Assembly (NCBI GenBank): GCA_945861885.1
Contig: CAMAVR010000012.1
Coordinates: forward strand, 1-64,000
Length of the DNA stretch: 64,000 nt
Direction: 5' to 3'
From: Nannocystis exedens
GTDB lineage: Bacteria > Myxococcota_A > Polyangia > Polyangiales > Polyangiaceae
Made by a program: the position numbers and the translations under genes. This document shows, in pieces, positions 27,416 through 37,092 of the stretch (position 1 is its first letter; each line of letters opens with the position of its first letter). Under the pieces are notes generated by a model. The model was not told the origin of the DNA. It worked only from the letters and a program-made list of their open reading frames with translations, and did no database searches.

Positions 27416-28704
27416 GGCGCTAGGCGGTTGAGCATCCTGGGGAACGGTATTGTCTCTCGCACGTGCGGTAGGCCGCAAATCCATGCGACGCATCGCTCGA
27501 TCCCCATCCCGAACCCGGCGTGTGGGAATGTCCCGTACCGACGAAGATCGAGGTACCACTCGAAGGCGTCGCGCGGCAATTTGTGCTCGGCAATAGCCTC
27601 TTCGAGCCGCGACAGCGACTGCTCGCGCTCGCCTCCTCCAATAATTTCGCCGTAACCCTCGGGCGCGAGGACATCCATATTCAGCGCTAGCCCTACGTTC
27701 GTTGGATCTTGCGCGAAATAGAACGCTTTTAAATCGCTTGGGTAGCGATGCACGATGACCGGCCCGTCAAACCCTTTTGAGATCACCGTCTCTTCGTCGC
27801 CCCCGAAGTCGTCGCCGATTTTGGCTTCGGGGTGGCCGTTGGCTTGCAAAATCGCGATCGCTTCGTGATACGTGATCCGTGCAAACGGCGCTTTTACTCG
27901 CTCGAGGAACGTGATATCGCGCTCCAAAACTTTTAACTCTTCTTGCCGTGTTTCGAGCACACGCCGCACGACGAACGTTAAAAAGTTCTCTGCGAGCCGC
28001 ATGTCGCCTTCGAGATCCATAAACGCGACTTCGGGCTCGACCATCCAAAATTCGGCCAAATGACGGCGCGTTTTTGACTTTTCGGCGCGGAATGTCGGCC
28101 CGAAACAGTAAACCGACCCGAATGCTGCAGCGGCCGCCTCCATATAGAGCTGCCCCGACTGCGTTAGAAACGCTTGGTCGCCGTGGTAGTCCGTTTCGAA
28201 AAGGGTTGATGTCCCCTCGCAGGCGTTCGGCGTAAAAATTGGTGCGTCCACCAGCGTAAAGTCGTGCGAATCGAAAAAGTCGCGTACCGCTTTGATGATC
28301 GTGTGACGCACGCGAATCACTGCGTGCTGACGCTTCGATCGCAGCCACAAATGGCGATGATCCATCAAAAAATCGGTGCCGTGCTCTTTTGGCGAAATCG
28401 GATATTCGCGCGAGACGGGGCCGATGGCGTGAAGCGAGGCGACCTGTACTTCGTACGTCCCCTTCAATTTGCCGTGCTCTTTTACGACCCCTTCAATCTC
28501 TAGGCTCGTCTCTTGGCTGATGCGATCGGCCTCTGCAAAAAGCTCGGGCGATACGTCGCCTTTGAAGACGACACACTGGCAAATGCCGGTGCCGTCACGC
28601 ACCTCCAAAAAATGGAGTTTGCCGCTTGATCGTTTGTTGTAAAGCCAGCCCCGAAGTGTGACGCGTTCGCCCACGTGGCTAGCGAGCTGTGCAATAGTGG
28701 TCAT
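27412..28704 (-). CDS. asnS: Asparaginyl-tRNA synthetase
   Basis: Class IIb synthetase charging tRNA(Asn), 430 residues from ATG 28704 ([10 protein letters not shown]); a longer open frame upstream has no family similarity. The N-terminal OB-fold anticodon domain ([19 protein letters not shown]) is followed by the catalytic core with motif 2 ([21 protein letters not shown], read in two parts) and motif 3 ([15 protein letters not shown]). The core spans about residues 120-430. Aspartyl-tRNA synthetase is excluded by the short length and the GFGMGIER context. The gene is convergent with glgA. Confidence 0.94.
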   Translation of the reverse strand: MTTIAQLASHVGERVTLRGWLYNKRSSGKLHFLEVRDGTGICQCVVFKGDVSPELFAEADRISQETSLEIEGVVKEHGKLKGTYEVQVASLHAIGPVSREYPISPKEHGTDFLMDHRHLWLRSKRQHAVIRVRHTIIKAVRDFFDSHDFTLVDAPIFTPNACEGTSTLFETDYHGDQAFLTQSGQLYMEAAAAAFGSVYCFGPTFRAEKSKTRRHLAEFWMVEPEVAFMDLEGDMRLAENFLTFVVRRVLETRQEELKVLERDITFLERVKAPFARITYHEAIAILQANGHPEAKIGDDFGGDEETVISKGFDGPVIVHRYPSDLKAFYFAQDPTNVGLALNMDVLAPEGYGEIIGGGEREQSLSRLEEAIAEHKLPRDAFEWYLDLRRYGTFPHAGFGMGIERCVAWICGLPHVRETIPFPRMLNRLAP

Positions 28705-28804
28705 CGCCGACGAATTAGCACGCCAAGCGCGCCGAGTCGCCAAGTCAAGCCACTTTGATCGATATTGGCGCCGCACGGCGCGTTGCAAGCTACAATGGCC
28801 GGCA

Positions 28805-29188
28805 ATGCAGACGTCTATTTTAGACTGCGGGCCGACTTCGTTTTTGCTCACTGTGCTCGGAATTGCCGGGTTTGTGGCGGCAATTTTCGCGTTAGTGATG
28901 ATGAGCATGCGGTCGAATTTGGCGACTCTTATCGCCGGCGCGGCCATCGTGATCGGCGCGGCGTCGCTCACGCTCGGAGCGATTTCGTCGAACAGCGCGT
29001 CGGGCGGCCTCCTCGCTCTGGCGATGGACGCGAAAGGGCAAGACCGCGAGCAGCTTATCGCGCACGCAGGAGATGCCGCGAAATTGTGCCTAGGAATGGG
29101 GCTAAAAGGGGGCCTACTGCCAATTACCGCAGGCATCATCGCGATGGTCGTCACGCTCGTACGAAAAAAGAGGCCGTCCCGAATTTGA
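28805..29188 (+). CDS. Small three-helix membrane protein
   Basis: A 127-residue integral membrane protein (ATG 28805). Three hydrophobic segments are visible: [20 protein letters not shown] (about residues 12-31), [19 protein letters not shown] (about residues 42-60) and [18 protein letters not shown] (about residues 102-119), with a short cytosolic or periplasmic loop ending in [14 protein letters not shown]. The C-terminus is basic (RKKRPSRI), suggesting it is inside. No family is recognised; the size and helix number resemble small TolQ/ExbB-like proteins but the signature residues are not seen. The AGPS-like gene follows after 17 bases, so they are probably co-transcribed. Confidence 0.6.
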   Translation: MQTSILDCGPTSFLLTVLGIAGFVAAIFALVMMSMRSNLATLIAGAAIVIGAASLTLGAISSNSASGGLLALAMDAKGQDREQLIAHAGDAAKLCLGMGLKGGLLPITAGIIAMVVTLVRKKRPSRI

Positions 29189-29205
29189 GCGGCTACCGTT
29201 AGCCC

Positions 29206-30813
29206 ATGACGGACCTGGCGACTGAACTGTCACGAACGTTCCCCAAGATGGTCGCGAGCGGCGTCGATGCCGATCGCATCGCTTATTCGCGCGACCTTTG
29301 GCCTCGCCATCATTTTGCCGTCCGATCGGGAATCATCGCGGCGAATCGCCCCGCGGCGATCATCTGGCCCGAATCGACCGAAGATGTCGCCGCGCTCGTC
29401 AGATGGGCGCGCGGGCGATCGATTCCAATCGTCCCGTTTGGCGCAGGCAGCGGCGTTTGCGGCGGAATCCTTCCGCGCGAAGATGTGCTGATTGTCGACA
29501 TGAAGCGGATGACAAGGTGGCGCGATTTTGATCCTTCAGCGCCGTCGCTCGATGTCGAAGCGGGGCATATGGGCGTCCCTCTCGAAACATCCCTCGAACG
29601 GCGCGGTTTCACCGTGGGGCATTTTCCGTCGTCGATATTGTGCAGCACCGTCGGCGGCTGGCTCGCGGGCCGAAGCGCCGGCCAGTGTTCAGGCTATTAC
29701 GGGAAGATCGAAGACATCGTCGCCGAACTCGAATGCGTGACCGGGCGCGGCGAGATTGTGACGCTAAAAGCACGGACCAATGGCCCCAATTTGGTCCCAT
29801 TGGTCATCGGCAGCGAAGGGACACTCGCCGTCATTTCAAGCGCGCGCCTCCGGCTTCATCCGGCGCCGATCGCGCGCGGTTTTGCGTCATGGTCGTTTCG
29901 CACGACCGAAGAGGCGTGGAATGCGATGCGCGAAGCCTTTCAAGCGGGATTTCGGCCGGCGGTGATGCGGCTCTATGATCCGTTCGACGCGATGCTCGCT
30001 CGGAAAGGGGGCGTCCGCGGACACGCGAAGCACGACCCGGCGATTCAGAGCGTGGACGAAGGGCCGAAAGCGCCCGGATTTGGGGCAACCGTGCTCAAAC
30101 AGCTGCTCCGCTATCCACAAGCGCTCAACTCACTCATCGAATCGCAAGCGGCAGAAGCGATGCTCGGCGGCGCGCTCGTCGTCACGATTTTTGAAGGGAG
30201 CGACGACGAAGCGCGCGGGAATACCGAGGCGTGCAAAGCGCTGATGACACGCCTAGGAGGGCGAGACTCGGGCGAAGCGCCGGCACGTCGATGGCTCACG
30301 CACCGCTACTCCGTCAGCTACCGCATGTCGCCGGTCATGCGCACCGGCGCGTTTGTCGACACAATGGAAGTCGCCGCGCCGTGGTCGAAGCTCGGCGCGC
30401 TTTACGATGGGATTCGCCGCGCACTCGGCAAGCACGTTTTCGTCATGGCGCATTTTAGCCACGCTTACCCCGACGGCTGCTGCATCTACTTTTCGTTCGC
30501 TGGGAGCGCCGCCCGCGATGCGCATGGGGAGAGCTGGGACGCGGCGTGCGAACGAACGTACGATCGCGCGTGGCGCGCCGCACTCGCAGCCGCGGTCGAA
30601 GCTGGCGGGACGATCGCGCATCATCACGGCGTCGGTCGATCCAAAGCGCCACAAATGCGGGCCGAACTCGGCGGGGGGATTGAAGCGGTGCGCGCGCTCA
30701 AAAAAGCGTTCGACCCCGACGGCATCCTCAATCCGGGTGCGCTAATTCCGCCGCTTGATCCGGAGCCATATCGGCCGATCGCGGGGCGCGCGCGCGCCGG
30801 AGCGAGCTTATGA
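29206..30813 (+). CDS. FAD-linked oxidase, alkyl-DHAP synthase (AGPS)-like
   Basis: A 535-residue VAO-family flavoenzyme. The FAD-binding domain (about residues 45-230) has [12 protein letters not shown] and [19 protein letters not shown], followed by YGKIEDIV, an arrangement typical of alkylglycerone-phosphate synthases rather than of GlcD. The C-terminal cap carries the three-His motif HHHGVG at residues 472-474, which in AGPS is needed for ether-bond formation. Such enzymes replace the acyl chain of acyl-DHAP by an alkyl chain, the first step of ether lipids; myxobacteria are known to make these. A GlcD-like or D-lactate dehydrogenase role is the main alternative. The next gene overlaps its stop by ATGA. 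Confidence 0.72.
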   Translation: MTDLATELSRTFPKMVASGVDADRIAYSRDLWPRHHFAVRSGIIAANRPAAIIWPESTEDVAALVRWARGRSIPIVPFGAGSGVCGGILPREDVLIVDMKRMTRWRDFDPSAPSLDVEAGHMGVPLETSLERRGFTVGHFPSSILCSTVGGWLAGRSAGQCSGYYGKIEDIVAELECVTGRGEIVTLKARTNGPNLVPLVIGSEGTLAVISSARLRLHPAPIARGFASWSFRTTEEAWNAMREAFQAGFRPAVMRLYDPFDAMLARKGGVRGHAKHDPAIQSVDEGPKAPGFGATVLKQLLRYPQALNSLIESQAAEAMLGGALVVTIFEGSDDEARGNTEACKALMTRLGGRDSGEAPARRWLTHRYSVSYRMSPVMRTGAFVDTMEVAAPWSKLGALYDGIRRALGKHVFVMAHFSHAYPDGCCIYFSFAGSAARDAHGESWDAACERTYDRAWRAALAAAVEAGGTIAHHHGVGRSKAPQMRAELGGGIEAVRALKKAFDPDGILNPGALIPPLDPEPYRPIAGRARAGASL

Positions 30814-31283
30814 TAACGCTCGACAAAGAAAGTCTGCTCATCGAAGCCGACGGGAGCGAAACAATCGCGGCGATCGAAGCGAGCGCCAATCGCGATCAGC
30901 TGACGCTCGATGTCGAAGGGGCCGCATCGATGACCGCCGTAACGCTTGAATCGTGGGTCGCAAGCGGGATGCCGGGCGTGCGTCCGCATTGGCGAGATCC
31001 GGCCGATCACGCGGTTGCAGGATTCGAAGCGTCGCGCGTCAACATGCCGCCGATCGTGATTCGGCCAAGCCCGCGGCGCTCGGTAGGACCCGATCTGTTC
31101 GCGCTGCTAGCAGGATGCGAAAAGCGCTTTTTTTCGCTAAAAAGCGCCTGGTTGCGAGTTCATCACGTGGGCGTCAAAAGGCCCGAAGCGCCGGCATTTC
31201 GGTATGACGAGCGAACGCCGCCGAGTGAGGCGGAGGAGTCGCTGCTCGACGCGATAGCGCACGCGCTTCAGGAGACGCGATGA
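30810..31283 (+). CDS. Unknown protein coupled to the AGPS-like gene
   Basis: A 157-residue soluble acidic protein beginning [19 protein letters not shown]. It overlaps the previous stop by ATGA, so it is translationally coupled. The sequence RFFSLKSAWLRVHHVG near residue 105 resembles pieces of FAD-oxidase cap domains, but the rest is unlike any family recognised. It could be a small partner subunit of the flavoenzyme. No metal or nucleotide motif is visible. The stop is followed after 13 bases by a palindromic repeat tract. Confidence 0.55.
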   Translation: MITLDKESLLIEADGSETIAAIEASANRDQLTLDVEGAASMTAVTLESWVASGMPGVRPHWRDPADHAVAGFEASRVNMPPIVIRPSPRRSVGPDLFALLAGCEKRFFSLKSAWLRVHHVGVKRPEAPAFRYDERTPPSEAEESLLDAIAHALQETR

Positions 31284-31296
31284 TCGACTAGGAGCT

Positions 31297-31360
31297 CGAC
31301 CTCGATCATCGAGGTCGGAGGTCGCCTTCGATCATCGCCTTCGATCATCGCCTTCGATCG
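31297..31360. repeat. Palindrome plus CGCCTTCGATCAT tandem repeats
   Basis: CGACCTCGAT (31297-31306) and ATCGAGGTCG (31308-31317) form a near-continuous palindrome. It is followed by two copies and a partial third of the 13-base unit CGCCTTCGATCAT (about 31323-31360). The tract lies between convergent genes and probably acts as a terminator. Confidence 0.6.
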
Positions 31361-31361
31361 T

Positions 31362-32366
31362 TCACCGATCCGCTGGGTCCCATGGGCGCTCGTGCAGCAG
31401 GTGCGTGCGCCCAGAAAGGTCTACGTATCGGTCGCGCATCAAATCTTGCTTGTTCGACTCTGCGCCATTGAAATACGCGACTAGACCGAAAAACGCGTCC
31501 CTGTACTCGTCGACAAGGCGGCGATTCACTGCGACTCCATGAGCCGCCGTCGGCGCGTTCAAAATTGCGTCGTACGTCGACGCTTCTGAGAGACCAAGAG
31601 CCGTGATCAACTTGCCGGCGAGAATATTCAACCGCACCTTTTGTGCTATTTTTTCCGAAGAGAAATCGTAGGATGCGTTGGTCGTCCCCGCGGCAATGGC
31701 GTAAACTTTTTCCGCCGCGATCTCGTCCGCGGTAAGCGCCTCGCCTCGCTGTCGCTTGGCCTTCCTCGCGCGCTGCTCATCGTCGCGGAGCCCTTTTTCC
31801 CGGGCCGCTTCGGCCGCTCGCGCCCCACGCAAGCGCTTCTCTTCCTCTTGGGCACGAGCGTGCGCTGCGTTCGCCACTTCCTGTTCCGCCTTGAGCGCAT
31901 CCAACTTGCGTTGGTGCTCTTCGCGTCGCGCTTCTTCCGCCCTCTTACGATCCGCCTCCTCTTGCTCGCGCTCGAGACGACTCCGTTCGTCTTTCGCCTT
32001 CGCTAGGCGCTCTCGCTCGTCGATTTCGAATTGGCAACGCGCGGCCTCGGCTCGACGGTTCGCGTCCAATTCTTCTAGGCGCCGATTCTGTCGCTCGACC
32101 TCGGCTTTTTGGTCGGCCTCAAGTTTGTCACGCTCGGCTGCGAGCTTGTCGAGTAGCGCCTGCCTCTTCAAACGCTCCGACTCATTGTCGGTTTCCCCTT
32201 CGGGGGGCGGCTCAACCGGCTCGGCATTGGACCCGCACCCGGCGAGCGACGAAAGCGCGACGGCGACTGCAATTCCGACCGATTTCTTCGCGAATTTGGA
32301 TCGGACCGATTTTTTCAAGGTTCGGGACGATTTCTTCGCCAATTTCGCCTTTTTTTCGGTTTTCAT
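31362..32366 (-). CDS. Coiled-coil lipoprotein with a highly basic signal peptide
   Basis: From ATG 32366 the protein has 334 residues. The first 31 residues contain more than 12 Lys/Arg (KKAKLAKKSSRTLKKSVRSK), followed by the lipoprotein signal core (VGIAVAVALSSLAGCG; Cys ~44). Residues ~65-215 are a long charged Glu/Arg/Lys/Ala coiled coil, rather like TolA or an ErpY-type spacer. The C-terminal ~110 residues are globular (YDFSSEKIAQKVRLNILAGK) and end in LHERPWDPADR. It may span the periplasm from a lipid anchor. The gene is divergent from the Fic-like gene. No domain name can be given. Confidence 0.7.
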   Translation of the reverse strand: MKTEKKAKLAKKSSRTLKKSVRSKFAKKSVGIAVAVALSSLAGCGSNAEPVEPPPEGETDNESERLKRQALLDKLAAERDKLEADQKAEVERQNRRLEELDANRRAEAARCQFEIDERERLAKAKDERSRLEREQEEADRKRAEEARREEHQRKLDALKAEQEVANAAHARAQEEEKRLRGARAAEAAREKGLRDDEQRARKAKRQRGEALTADEIAAEKVYAIAAGTTNASYDFSSEKIAQKVRLNILAGKLITALGLSEASTYDAILNAPTAAHGVAVNRRLVDEYRDAFFGLVAYFNGAESNKQDLMRDRYVDLSGRTHLLHERPWDPADR

Positions 32367-32469
32367 GAGCCTCCGCGGATTGGCCGATTTTCGGTCATTT
32401 TTTGGGGTGAATCGCAGGTTATCTTTTGAACCATGACATGCGATTTGACCGGCCGCCAATCGATGAGCC

Positions 32470-33435
32470 ATGCGCCTCTTGCGTTCCACCGATAAGACGG
32501 GTACGCTAGCGCCCGCCGGCATGGCTGCGCTGAACCTGCGTAATAACGCACAGATTTCTCAACCTCGCCCGGGCGAAATGCCTACAAAGACGATTTCAAA
32601 AAAAGCAACTTCTGTCGCTCCTCCTTCGTCAAGCGCAACGTCGACTGCTCCTCGCTCCGAGCCGCCGAAGCGGATGTCGACGGAAGAGCGAACGACGTAC
32701 CTCGAAGGTCGGCTCGTCGCAGCGCCTGTTGCGATCCAGCAGCAATACCGAGAGAACCTCGATATTTCATGGATCGCGCACGACAGCGCGCTCGAAGGGT
32801 CGGTCTATTCGCTCCACGAATTACAGACAGCGCTCGACCCACAAGCGTCGTTCGTTGGTGATTCAACACTTCAGCCGATTTGCGAAGAGATTCGTCGCCA
32901 CCGCGATGCGCTCAATTTTATCCGCGAATACGCAGTTCGCCGCAAACAGCCGATCAACCTGAACGTGTTCAAAAAGATCTACCTGGTGCTCCACCCGAGC
33001 GAAGGGGATGAAACCACGCTCGAGTTTCGCCGCGATATCCCGCAGCACCGGCTCTACTTTCATGAGTATGCGCCGCCCGATAAAATTGAGGCCAAAGCAG
33101 CCGCAGTTATCGAGTGGATGAACGACCCGGAGACAATTCGCACCCGCAACGGCATTCGTATCGCGGCGCGGGCACACTACGACTTATTGCGGATTTTTCC
33201 GTTTCCAGTCGACAGCGGCAAAGCTGCGCGTCTCTTCATGAATTTGATATTGCTGCGGAGCGGTTACCCACCGGCGATCATTCATGCGGCAGAGCGGCAG
33301 CGCTATTACGAAGCGCTAAAAGGCTCGAGCGCGAATATGACGTTGATCGTTCAAGAGGCAATTGAAAACAGCCTCGCGTCGATCGAAAAGTTGCTTAACT
33401 CATACGACAGTACCGCTCGCTATCCCGGCAGATAG
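32470..33435 (+). CDS. Fic-fold protein with a degenerate active site
   Basis: A 321-residue protein. A Ser/Thr/Pro-rich N-terminus (residues ~1-75) precedes a Fic-like core. The core has an inhibitory-helix-like DSALEGSVYSL (about residues 98-108) and helix HYDLLRIFPFPVDSGKAARLF. In active Fic AMP-transferases this motif reads HPFxxGNGR; here the catalytic His is Phe (F243) and GNGR is SGKA, so adenylylation by the usual chemistry is unlikely. It may be a binding-only Fic relative, or it may use other chemistry. Start codons at 32521 and 32578 are alternatives. Upstream is a divergent coiled-coil lipoprotein. Confidence 0.65.
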   Translation: MRLLRSTDKTGTLAPAGMAALNLRNNAQISQPRPGEMPTKTISKKATSVAPPSSSATSTAPRSEPPKRMSTEERTTYLEGRLVAAPVAIQQQYRENLDISWIAHDSALEGSVYSLHELQTALDPQASFVGDSTLQPICEEIRRHRDALNFIREYAVRRKQPINLNVFKKIYLVLHPSEGDETTLEFRRDIPQHRLYFHEYAPPDKIEAKAAAVIEWMNDPETIRTRNGIRIAARAHYDLLRIFPFPVDSGKAARLFMNLILLRSGYPPAIIHAAERQRYYEALKGSSANMTLIVQEAIENSLASIEKLLNSYDSTARYPGR

Positions 33436-33517
33436 TTTATATGCTTCGAGCGGCTAAGTCCTAGCGTTCGAAGCATCGAGACACTTTCCGGGGGGAAATT
33501 TTGAATCGAGTTCACAG

Positions 33518-34195
33518 GTGAGCGACAACGTCGGTTCGCTCCGTCCGTGCGTGACGCTCACCGAAATTCTGGTCGCCGTCCGTGCGAAGCGAGTCGACAT
33601 CGCTCCAGCGCTTGCCGGCTATTTCGTTCTCGAGATCGCCGCTGCCGCGACTGCGAGCGGTAATCCCGCATGGGACGCGATTTATCTTCTCGATGACGGC
33701 ACGGTCTCGCTGTCGTCGCTCGCGCGAGCGGGGGCGCCGACAGCCGCGCCGCTCCGCCGAATTCTCGCCGACTTGATCGCATCGACATCGGTTCGGTCGC
33801 CATCGATGGACGCGATCGCCGAGCGATCGAGCAACGACCTGTTCGGTCTCGTCGACGAACTCGCGGCCGCCCTGATGCCGATGAACCGCGCGGCGGGGCG
33901 TCGAGTGCTAGGTCGGCTTGTGCGCCGATTGAAAAGCGGCGAGACGACACCGATAGAAGTCGATATCGATATGTCGGAGCTCGTTGCGCTTGCGCCGATT
34001 GACGTTGAGTGCGCGCTGGAGCCGATCGCCCCAGCACCTCCTTCAAGACCGAGAAAAAGGTCAGCCGCTGCAATCACGATTGGGCGCATTGTTCTGGTGC
34101 TGACGGCGAGTGTGGCGGTCGGCGCTTATTTGGGGATGACTTGGGGGGGGCGGCAATCGGGGGCTGCACTTGCGCCCTCGCCCCCGTCGCCATAA
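33518..34195 (+). CDS. Unknown protein with C-terminal TM segment, paired with a Roadblock gene
   Basis: A 225-residue protein with GTG start. The N-terminal ~150 residues are helical and soluble (LTEILVAVRAKRVDIAPALA, FVLEIAAAAT, LDDGTVSLSSLA), a Lys/Arg/Pro-rich linker follows (PSRPRKRSAA), then one hydrophobic segment (about residues 189-208; IVLVLTASVAVGAYLG) and a short tail. No domain is recognised; the N-terminal part vaguely resembles regions found next to kinase-like proteins in Polyangia. The Roadblock/LC7 gene starts 9 bases after its stop, suggesting a membrane-linked regulatory pair. Confidence 0.55.
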   Translation: MSDNVGSLRPCVTLTEILVAVRAKRVDIAPALAGYFVLEIAAAATASGNPAWDAIYLLDDGTVSLSSLARAGAPTAAPLRRILADLIASTSVRSPSMDAIAERSSNDLFGLVDELAAALMPMNRAAGRRVLGRLVRRLKSGETTPIEVDIDMSELVALAPIDVECALEPIAPAPPSRPRKRSAAAITIGRIVLVLTASVAVGAYLGMTWGGRQSGAALAPSPPSP

Positions 34196-34204
34196 CGTCA
34201 TCGG

Positions 34205-34588
34205 ATGCTATTTACCGACTCGCTCCGCGATATGGTCAATGCCACTGAAGGCGCCATCGCCGGCCTCATGATGGACTCCGCCGGAGTCGCACTCGCATCG
34301 TACGTCAGCTCTGAAGCGGTTGCCTCCCCTGGCGAGCCTGCTGTCGATATCGATGCGGTCGGGGTCGAGTTCGGCGTTTTGCTCAGCGCCATTCGTAGGG
34401 CCGTCGCATCGCTCGAAGCAGGCGAAACGCGCGAAGTCACGATCGGGACAGACAAAATGGTCACGATCATCCGCCCGCTCGGCAATTCGTACTTCGTGGC
34501 GATGTCACTTCGCCCCGATGGCAACATCGGCAAAGGGCGCTTTTTGATGCGAACCGCCGACCCCCAGCTTCGTCTAGAGCTGCAGTAA
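34205..34588 (+). CDS. Roadblock/LC7 (MglB-like) domain protein
   Basis: A 127-residue single-domain protein. It shows the Roadblock fold pattern: an N-terminal helix (SLRDMVNATEGAIAGLMMD), beta strands with GVALASYV, a helical stretch (VEFGVLLSAIRRAVASL) and the closing strands EVTIGTDKMVTIIRPL and YFVAMSLRPDGN. Roadblock proteins dimerise and regulate small Ras-like GTPases; in Myxococcus MglB is the GAP for MglA. No mglA-like GTPase gene is adjacent. Coupled to the upstream TM protein by a 9-base gap. Confidence 0.75.
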   Translation: MLFTDSLRDMVNATEGAIAGLMMDSAGVALASYVSSEAVASPGEPAVDIDAVGVEFGVLLSAIRRAVASLEAGETREVTIGTDKMVTIIRPLGNSYFVAMSLRPDGNIGKGRFLMRTADPQLRLELQ

Positions 34589-34604
34589 TCTCACGAGGCG
34601 CACC

Positions 34605-35066
34605 ATGCCGGACGACTCCAAAATATTGTGTATTTCAGGCCCCAATTTGCAACTTTTGGGCAAGCGCGAACCGGCCATTTACGGCAGCGAGACACTCGCA
34701 TCAATTCACCGGCGCATGGTCGATCGCGCCGGGCAGCTCGGCGCGCGAATCGAAGCGCGCCAGAGCAACCACGAAGGCGAAATCGTCACATGGATCTGCG
34801 ATGCACTCGGCGAATTTGATGGCCTTGTTCTAAATCCGGGCGCCTATTCGCACACGTCTTACGCGATTCACGACGCGATAAAGGCCGTCGGTCTTCCTTG
34901 CGTCGAAGTCCATTTGTCGCACATCGATGGGCGCGAAAAGTTTCGTCGCCAGTCGCACGTCGCGCCGGCTTGTGTCGGTCGCGTCTCCGGTTTTGGCGCC
35001 GAGAGTTATATGCTCGGCCTCGACGGAATCGTCGGGTATTTGCGCGCGCACGAACCCCGGGGGTAA
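34605..35066 (+). CDS. aroQ: 3-Dehydroquinate dehydratase, type II
   Basis: Removes water from 3-dehydroquinate to give 3-dehydroshikimate in the shikimate pathway. It has 153 residues, standard length. Signature segments are [16 protein letters not shown] (with the active-site Arg and Tyr), [24 protein letters not shown] and [17 protein letters not shown]. The protein is expected to form dodecamers. It lies 10 bases before accB, an arrangement found in many bacteria. Confidence 0.97.
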   Translation: MPDDSKILCISGPNLQLLGKREPAIYGSETLASIHRRMVDRAGQLGARIEARQSNHEGEIVTWICDALGEFDGLVLNPGAYSHTSYAIHDAIKAVGLPCVEVHLSHIDGREKFRRQSHVAPACVGRVSGFGAESYMLGLDGIVGYLRAHEPRG

Positions 35067-35076
35067 TGTCGGCAGA

Positions 35077-35529
35077 ATGAAAGTCGATACCAAGCAGATC
35101 AAACAGCTGATCGAGCTGCTCGAAGCGCACGAAATCACTGAATTTGAACATGAAACCGAGGAAGTCCGAGTCAGAATCGTCCGCGGCCATCGCGCCGTGC
35201 ACGCCCCTGCCCCGGCGCATACCGCAATCGCGCCGGTCGCGCGTCCGCAAGCCAGCGAAGCGCCTCCCCCCTCCGAAACGCATCCCAACAGCGCCGAAGT
35301 GACGAGCCCGTTCGTCGGCACGTTTTATCGCGCGCCAAGCCCTGATGCGCCGGTGTTCGTGCAAGTTGGTTCCGTCGTTCGCGCAGGCCAAACGCTCTGC
35401 ATCATCGAAGCGATGAAGTTGATGAACGAGATCGAAGCCGACGTGTCAGGGACGGTCACTGAGATTCTCTGCGACAACGGCAAGTCGGTCGAGTTCGGTC
35501 AAAAACTGTTTCGCATTCGAAAGGCATGA
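35077..35529 (+). CDS. accB: Biotin carboxyl carrier protein of acetyl-CoA carboxylase
   Basis: Carries the carboxybiotin between the carboxylase and transferase sites. From ATG 35077 it has 150 residues. The N-terminal helix ([20 protein letters not shown]) is followed by an Ala/Pro-rich flexible linker and the biotinyl domain, where K114 in EAMKLMNE is the biotin-attachment lysine, 36 residues from the end as usual. The start avoids overlap with aroQ. accC follows after 36 bases, which hold a copy of a dispersed repeat. Confidence 0.96.
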   Translation: MKVDTKQIKQLIELLEAHEITEFEHETEEVRVRIVRGHRAVHAPAPAHTAIAPVARPQASEAPPPSETHPNSAEVTSPFVGTFYRAPSPDAPVFVQVGSVVRAGQTLCIIEAMKLMNEIEADVSGTVTEILCDNGKSVEFGQKLFRIRKA

Positions 35530-35539
35530 CCGAAGTCTG

Positions 35540-35556
35540 CCCGTAAACGTGCCCGG
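35540..35556. repeat. Copy of dispersed repeat CCCGTAAACGTGCCCGG
   Basis: This 17-base sequence lies in the 36-base accB-accC gap and recurs exactly at 44155-44171 and, inverted, at 44208-44224 between glmM and ahcY. A single copy cannot form a strong hairpin, so it is probably not an operon terminator here. Confidence 0.8.
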
Positions 35557-35565
35557 TTGTTAAAA

Positions 35566-36915
35566 ATGTTTAAAAAAATTCTAATCGCCAACCGAGGCGA
35601 AATTGCCCTTCGTATTCTCCGCGCGTGCCGCGAGCTTGGCATCAAGACGGTCGCTGTCTACTCCGAAGCCGATGCGCGCGCGCTGCACGTTCGCTTCGCC
35701 GATGAGTCGGTCTGCATCGGCCCAGCAAACGCGACGAAAAGCTATCTCAACATCCCGGCTATCATCAGCGCGGCTGAAATTACTGCCGCCGATGCGATTC
35801 ATCCGGGGTACGGGTTTCTTTCTGAAAACGCCGATTTTGCGGCACTCTGCGCGCGTTGCAAAGTTACGTTTATCGGCCCATCTCCCGAAGCGATGCGCGC
35901 ATGGGGCGATAAAGTAACTGCCCGCGCAAATGCCGAGCGGTTCGGCCTACCGCTGCTCCCCGGCAGCGGCGTTCTCGAAGATGCCGATGCGGCGATCGAA
36001 GCGGCAAAAAAAGTCGGCTACCCGGTGATTCTAAAAGCATCGGCTGGCGGCGGTGGGCGCGGGATGCGGATCGTGCGGCGCCCCGAAGAGATGGCAACGG
36101 CATTCGCAAGCGCGTCGCACGAAGCTGAAATCGGCTTTAAAAACCGAGCGGTATACCTCGAGCGCTTCGTCGAAAAGCCCAAGCATATCGAGTTTCAAGT
36201 GCTCGCCGACAAGCATGGGGGGATTTGGACGCTCGGCGAACGCGAGTGTTCGCTGCAGCGGCGTCACCAGAAAGTCATGGAAGAGGCGCCGAGCCCGACG
36301 ATGACATCGCAAAAGCGCCAAGCGATGGCCGAAGTGATCCGCAAAGCGATTCGCGAAACAAAATACGAGTCGCTGGGAACACTCGAGTTCATCATGGACG
36401 AATCGGGCGAGCTCTTTTTTCTCGAGATGAATACGCGCGTTCAAGTCGAACACCCGGTGACCGAGATGGTGACTGGGCTCGACCTCGTTGCGCTTCAAAT
36501 CAGGGCGGCGGCCGGCGAAAAGCTCGATCTCCCCGATACGAGGCCGTGGAGCTTTCGCGGGCATGCGATCGAATGCCGCATCAATGCCGAAGACCCAGTC
36601 ACGTTCGCGCCGTGGCCTGGGCTCATTTCGGAATACTTTTCGCCTGGCGGCACCGGCGTGCGCATCGACTCCGGGGTCTACGGCGGCTGGCGCGTTCCCG
36701 CCGACTACGACTCACTTCTCGCCAAAGTGATCGTTCACGCGGCAACGCGCGATGAAGCGATTGTCCGAATGAGGCGAGCACTCGACGAGCTGATCGTGGG
36801 GGGGATTCGGACGAATCTTGAGCTTCACAAGCGACTCTTGGCGCATCCCGAGGTGATTGCGGGGACGATGACTACGCGGACGATCGAGCAAATGCTCGCC
36901 GACGCGGCCAAATAG
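35566..36915 (+). CDS. accC: Biotin carboxylase of acetyl-CoA carboxylase
   Basis: ATP-dependent carboxylation of AccB-biotin by bicarbonate. From ATG 35566 ([13 protein letters not shown]) it has 449 residues. Motifs: the ATP-grasp glycine loop [39 protein letters not shown] and the biotin/ATP site [13 protein letters not shown], with catalytic Arg and Glu intact. A longer frame starting at 35557 uses TTG and is less likely. It completes an aroQ-accB-accC run; the transferase subunit AccD is encoded at 40.1 kb and AccA is not in the window. Confidence 0.97.
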   Translation: MFKKILIANRGEIALRILRACRELGIKTVAVYSEADARALHVRFADESVCIGPANATKSYLNIPAIISAAEITAADAIHPGYGFLSENADFAALCARCKVTFIGPSPEAMRAWGDKVTARANAERFGLPLLPGSGVLEDADAAIEAAKKVGYPVILKASAGGGGRGMRIVRRPEEMATAFASASHEAEIGFKNRAVYLERFVEKPKHIEFQVLADKHGGIWTLGERECSLQRRHQKVMEEAPSPTMTSQKRQAMAEVIRKAIRETKYESLGTLEFIMDESGELFFLEMNTRVQVEHPVTEMVTGLDLVALQIRAAAGEKLDLPDTRPWSFRGHAIECRINAEDPVTFAPWPGLISEYFSPGGTGVRIDSGVYGGWRVPADYDSLLAKVIVHAATRDEAIVRMRRALDELIVGGIRTNLELHKRLLAHPEVIAGTMTTRTIEQMLADAAK

Positions 36916-37092
36916 AGCTCGCCAATCGCGCGTCACAGGGCTAGGCCGAAGCGCGACGCAGCGCGCGTTCGCTTCAATTTGCCTTATTTTGTCACGTTGC
37001 GGGAAAGTGGGAGCATGTCAAAGTATCGCTCCACTTTATTTGCTGCGGGCGCCTAGGCGACTCAGCGGACTCGTTCTCGCCAGGAGCACCTA

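Noticed and set aside
32470..33435. Fic/Doc-type toxin-antitoxin pair
   Set aside because: No small antitoxin gene accompanies the Fic-like gene, the adjacent gene is a divergent lipoprotein, and the active site is degenerate.
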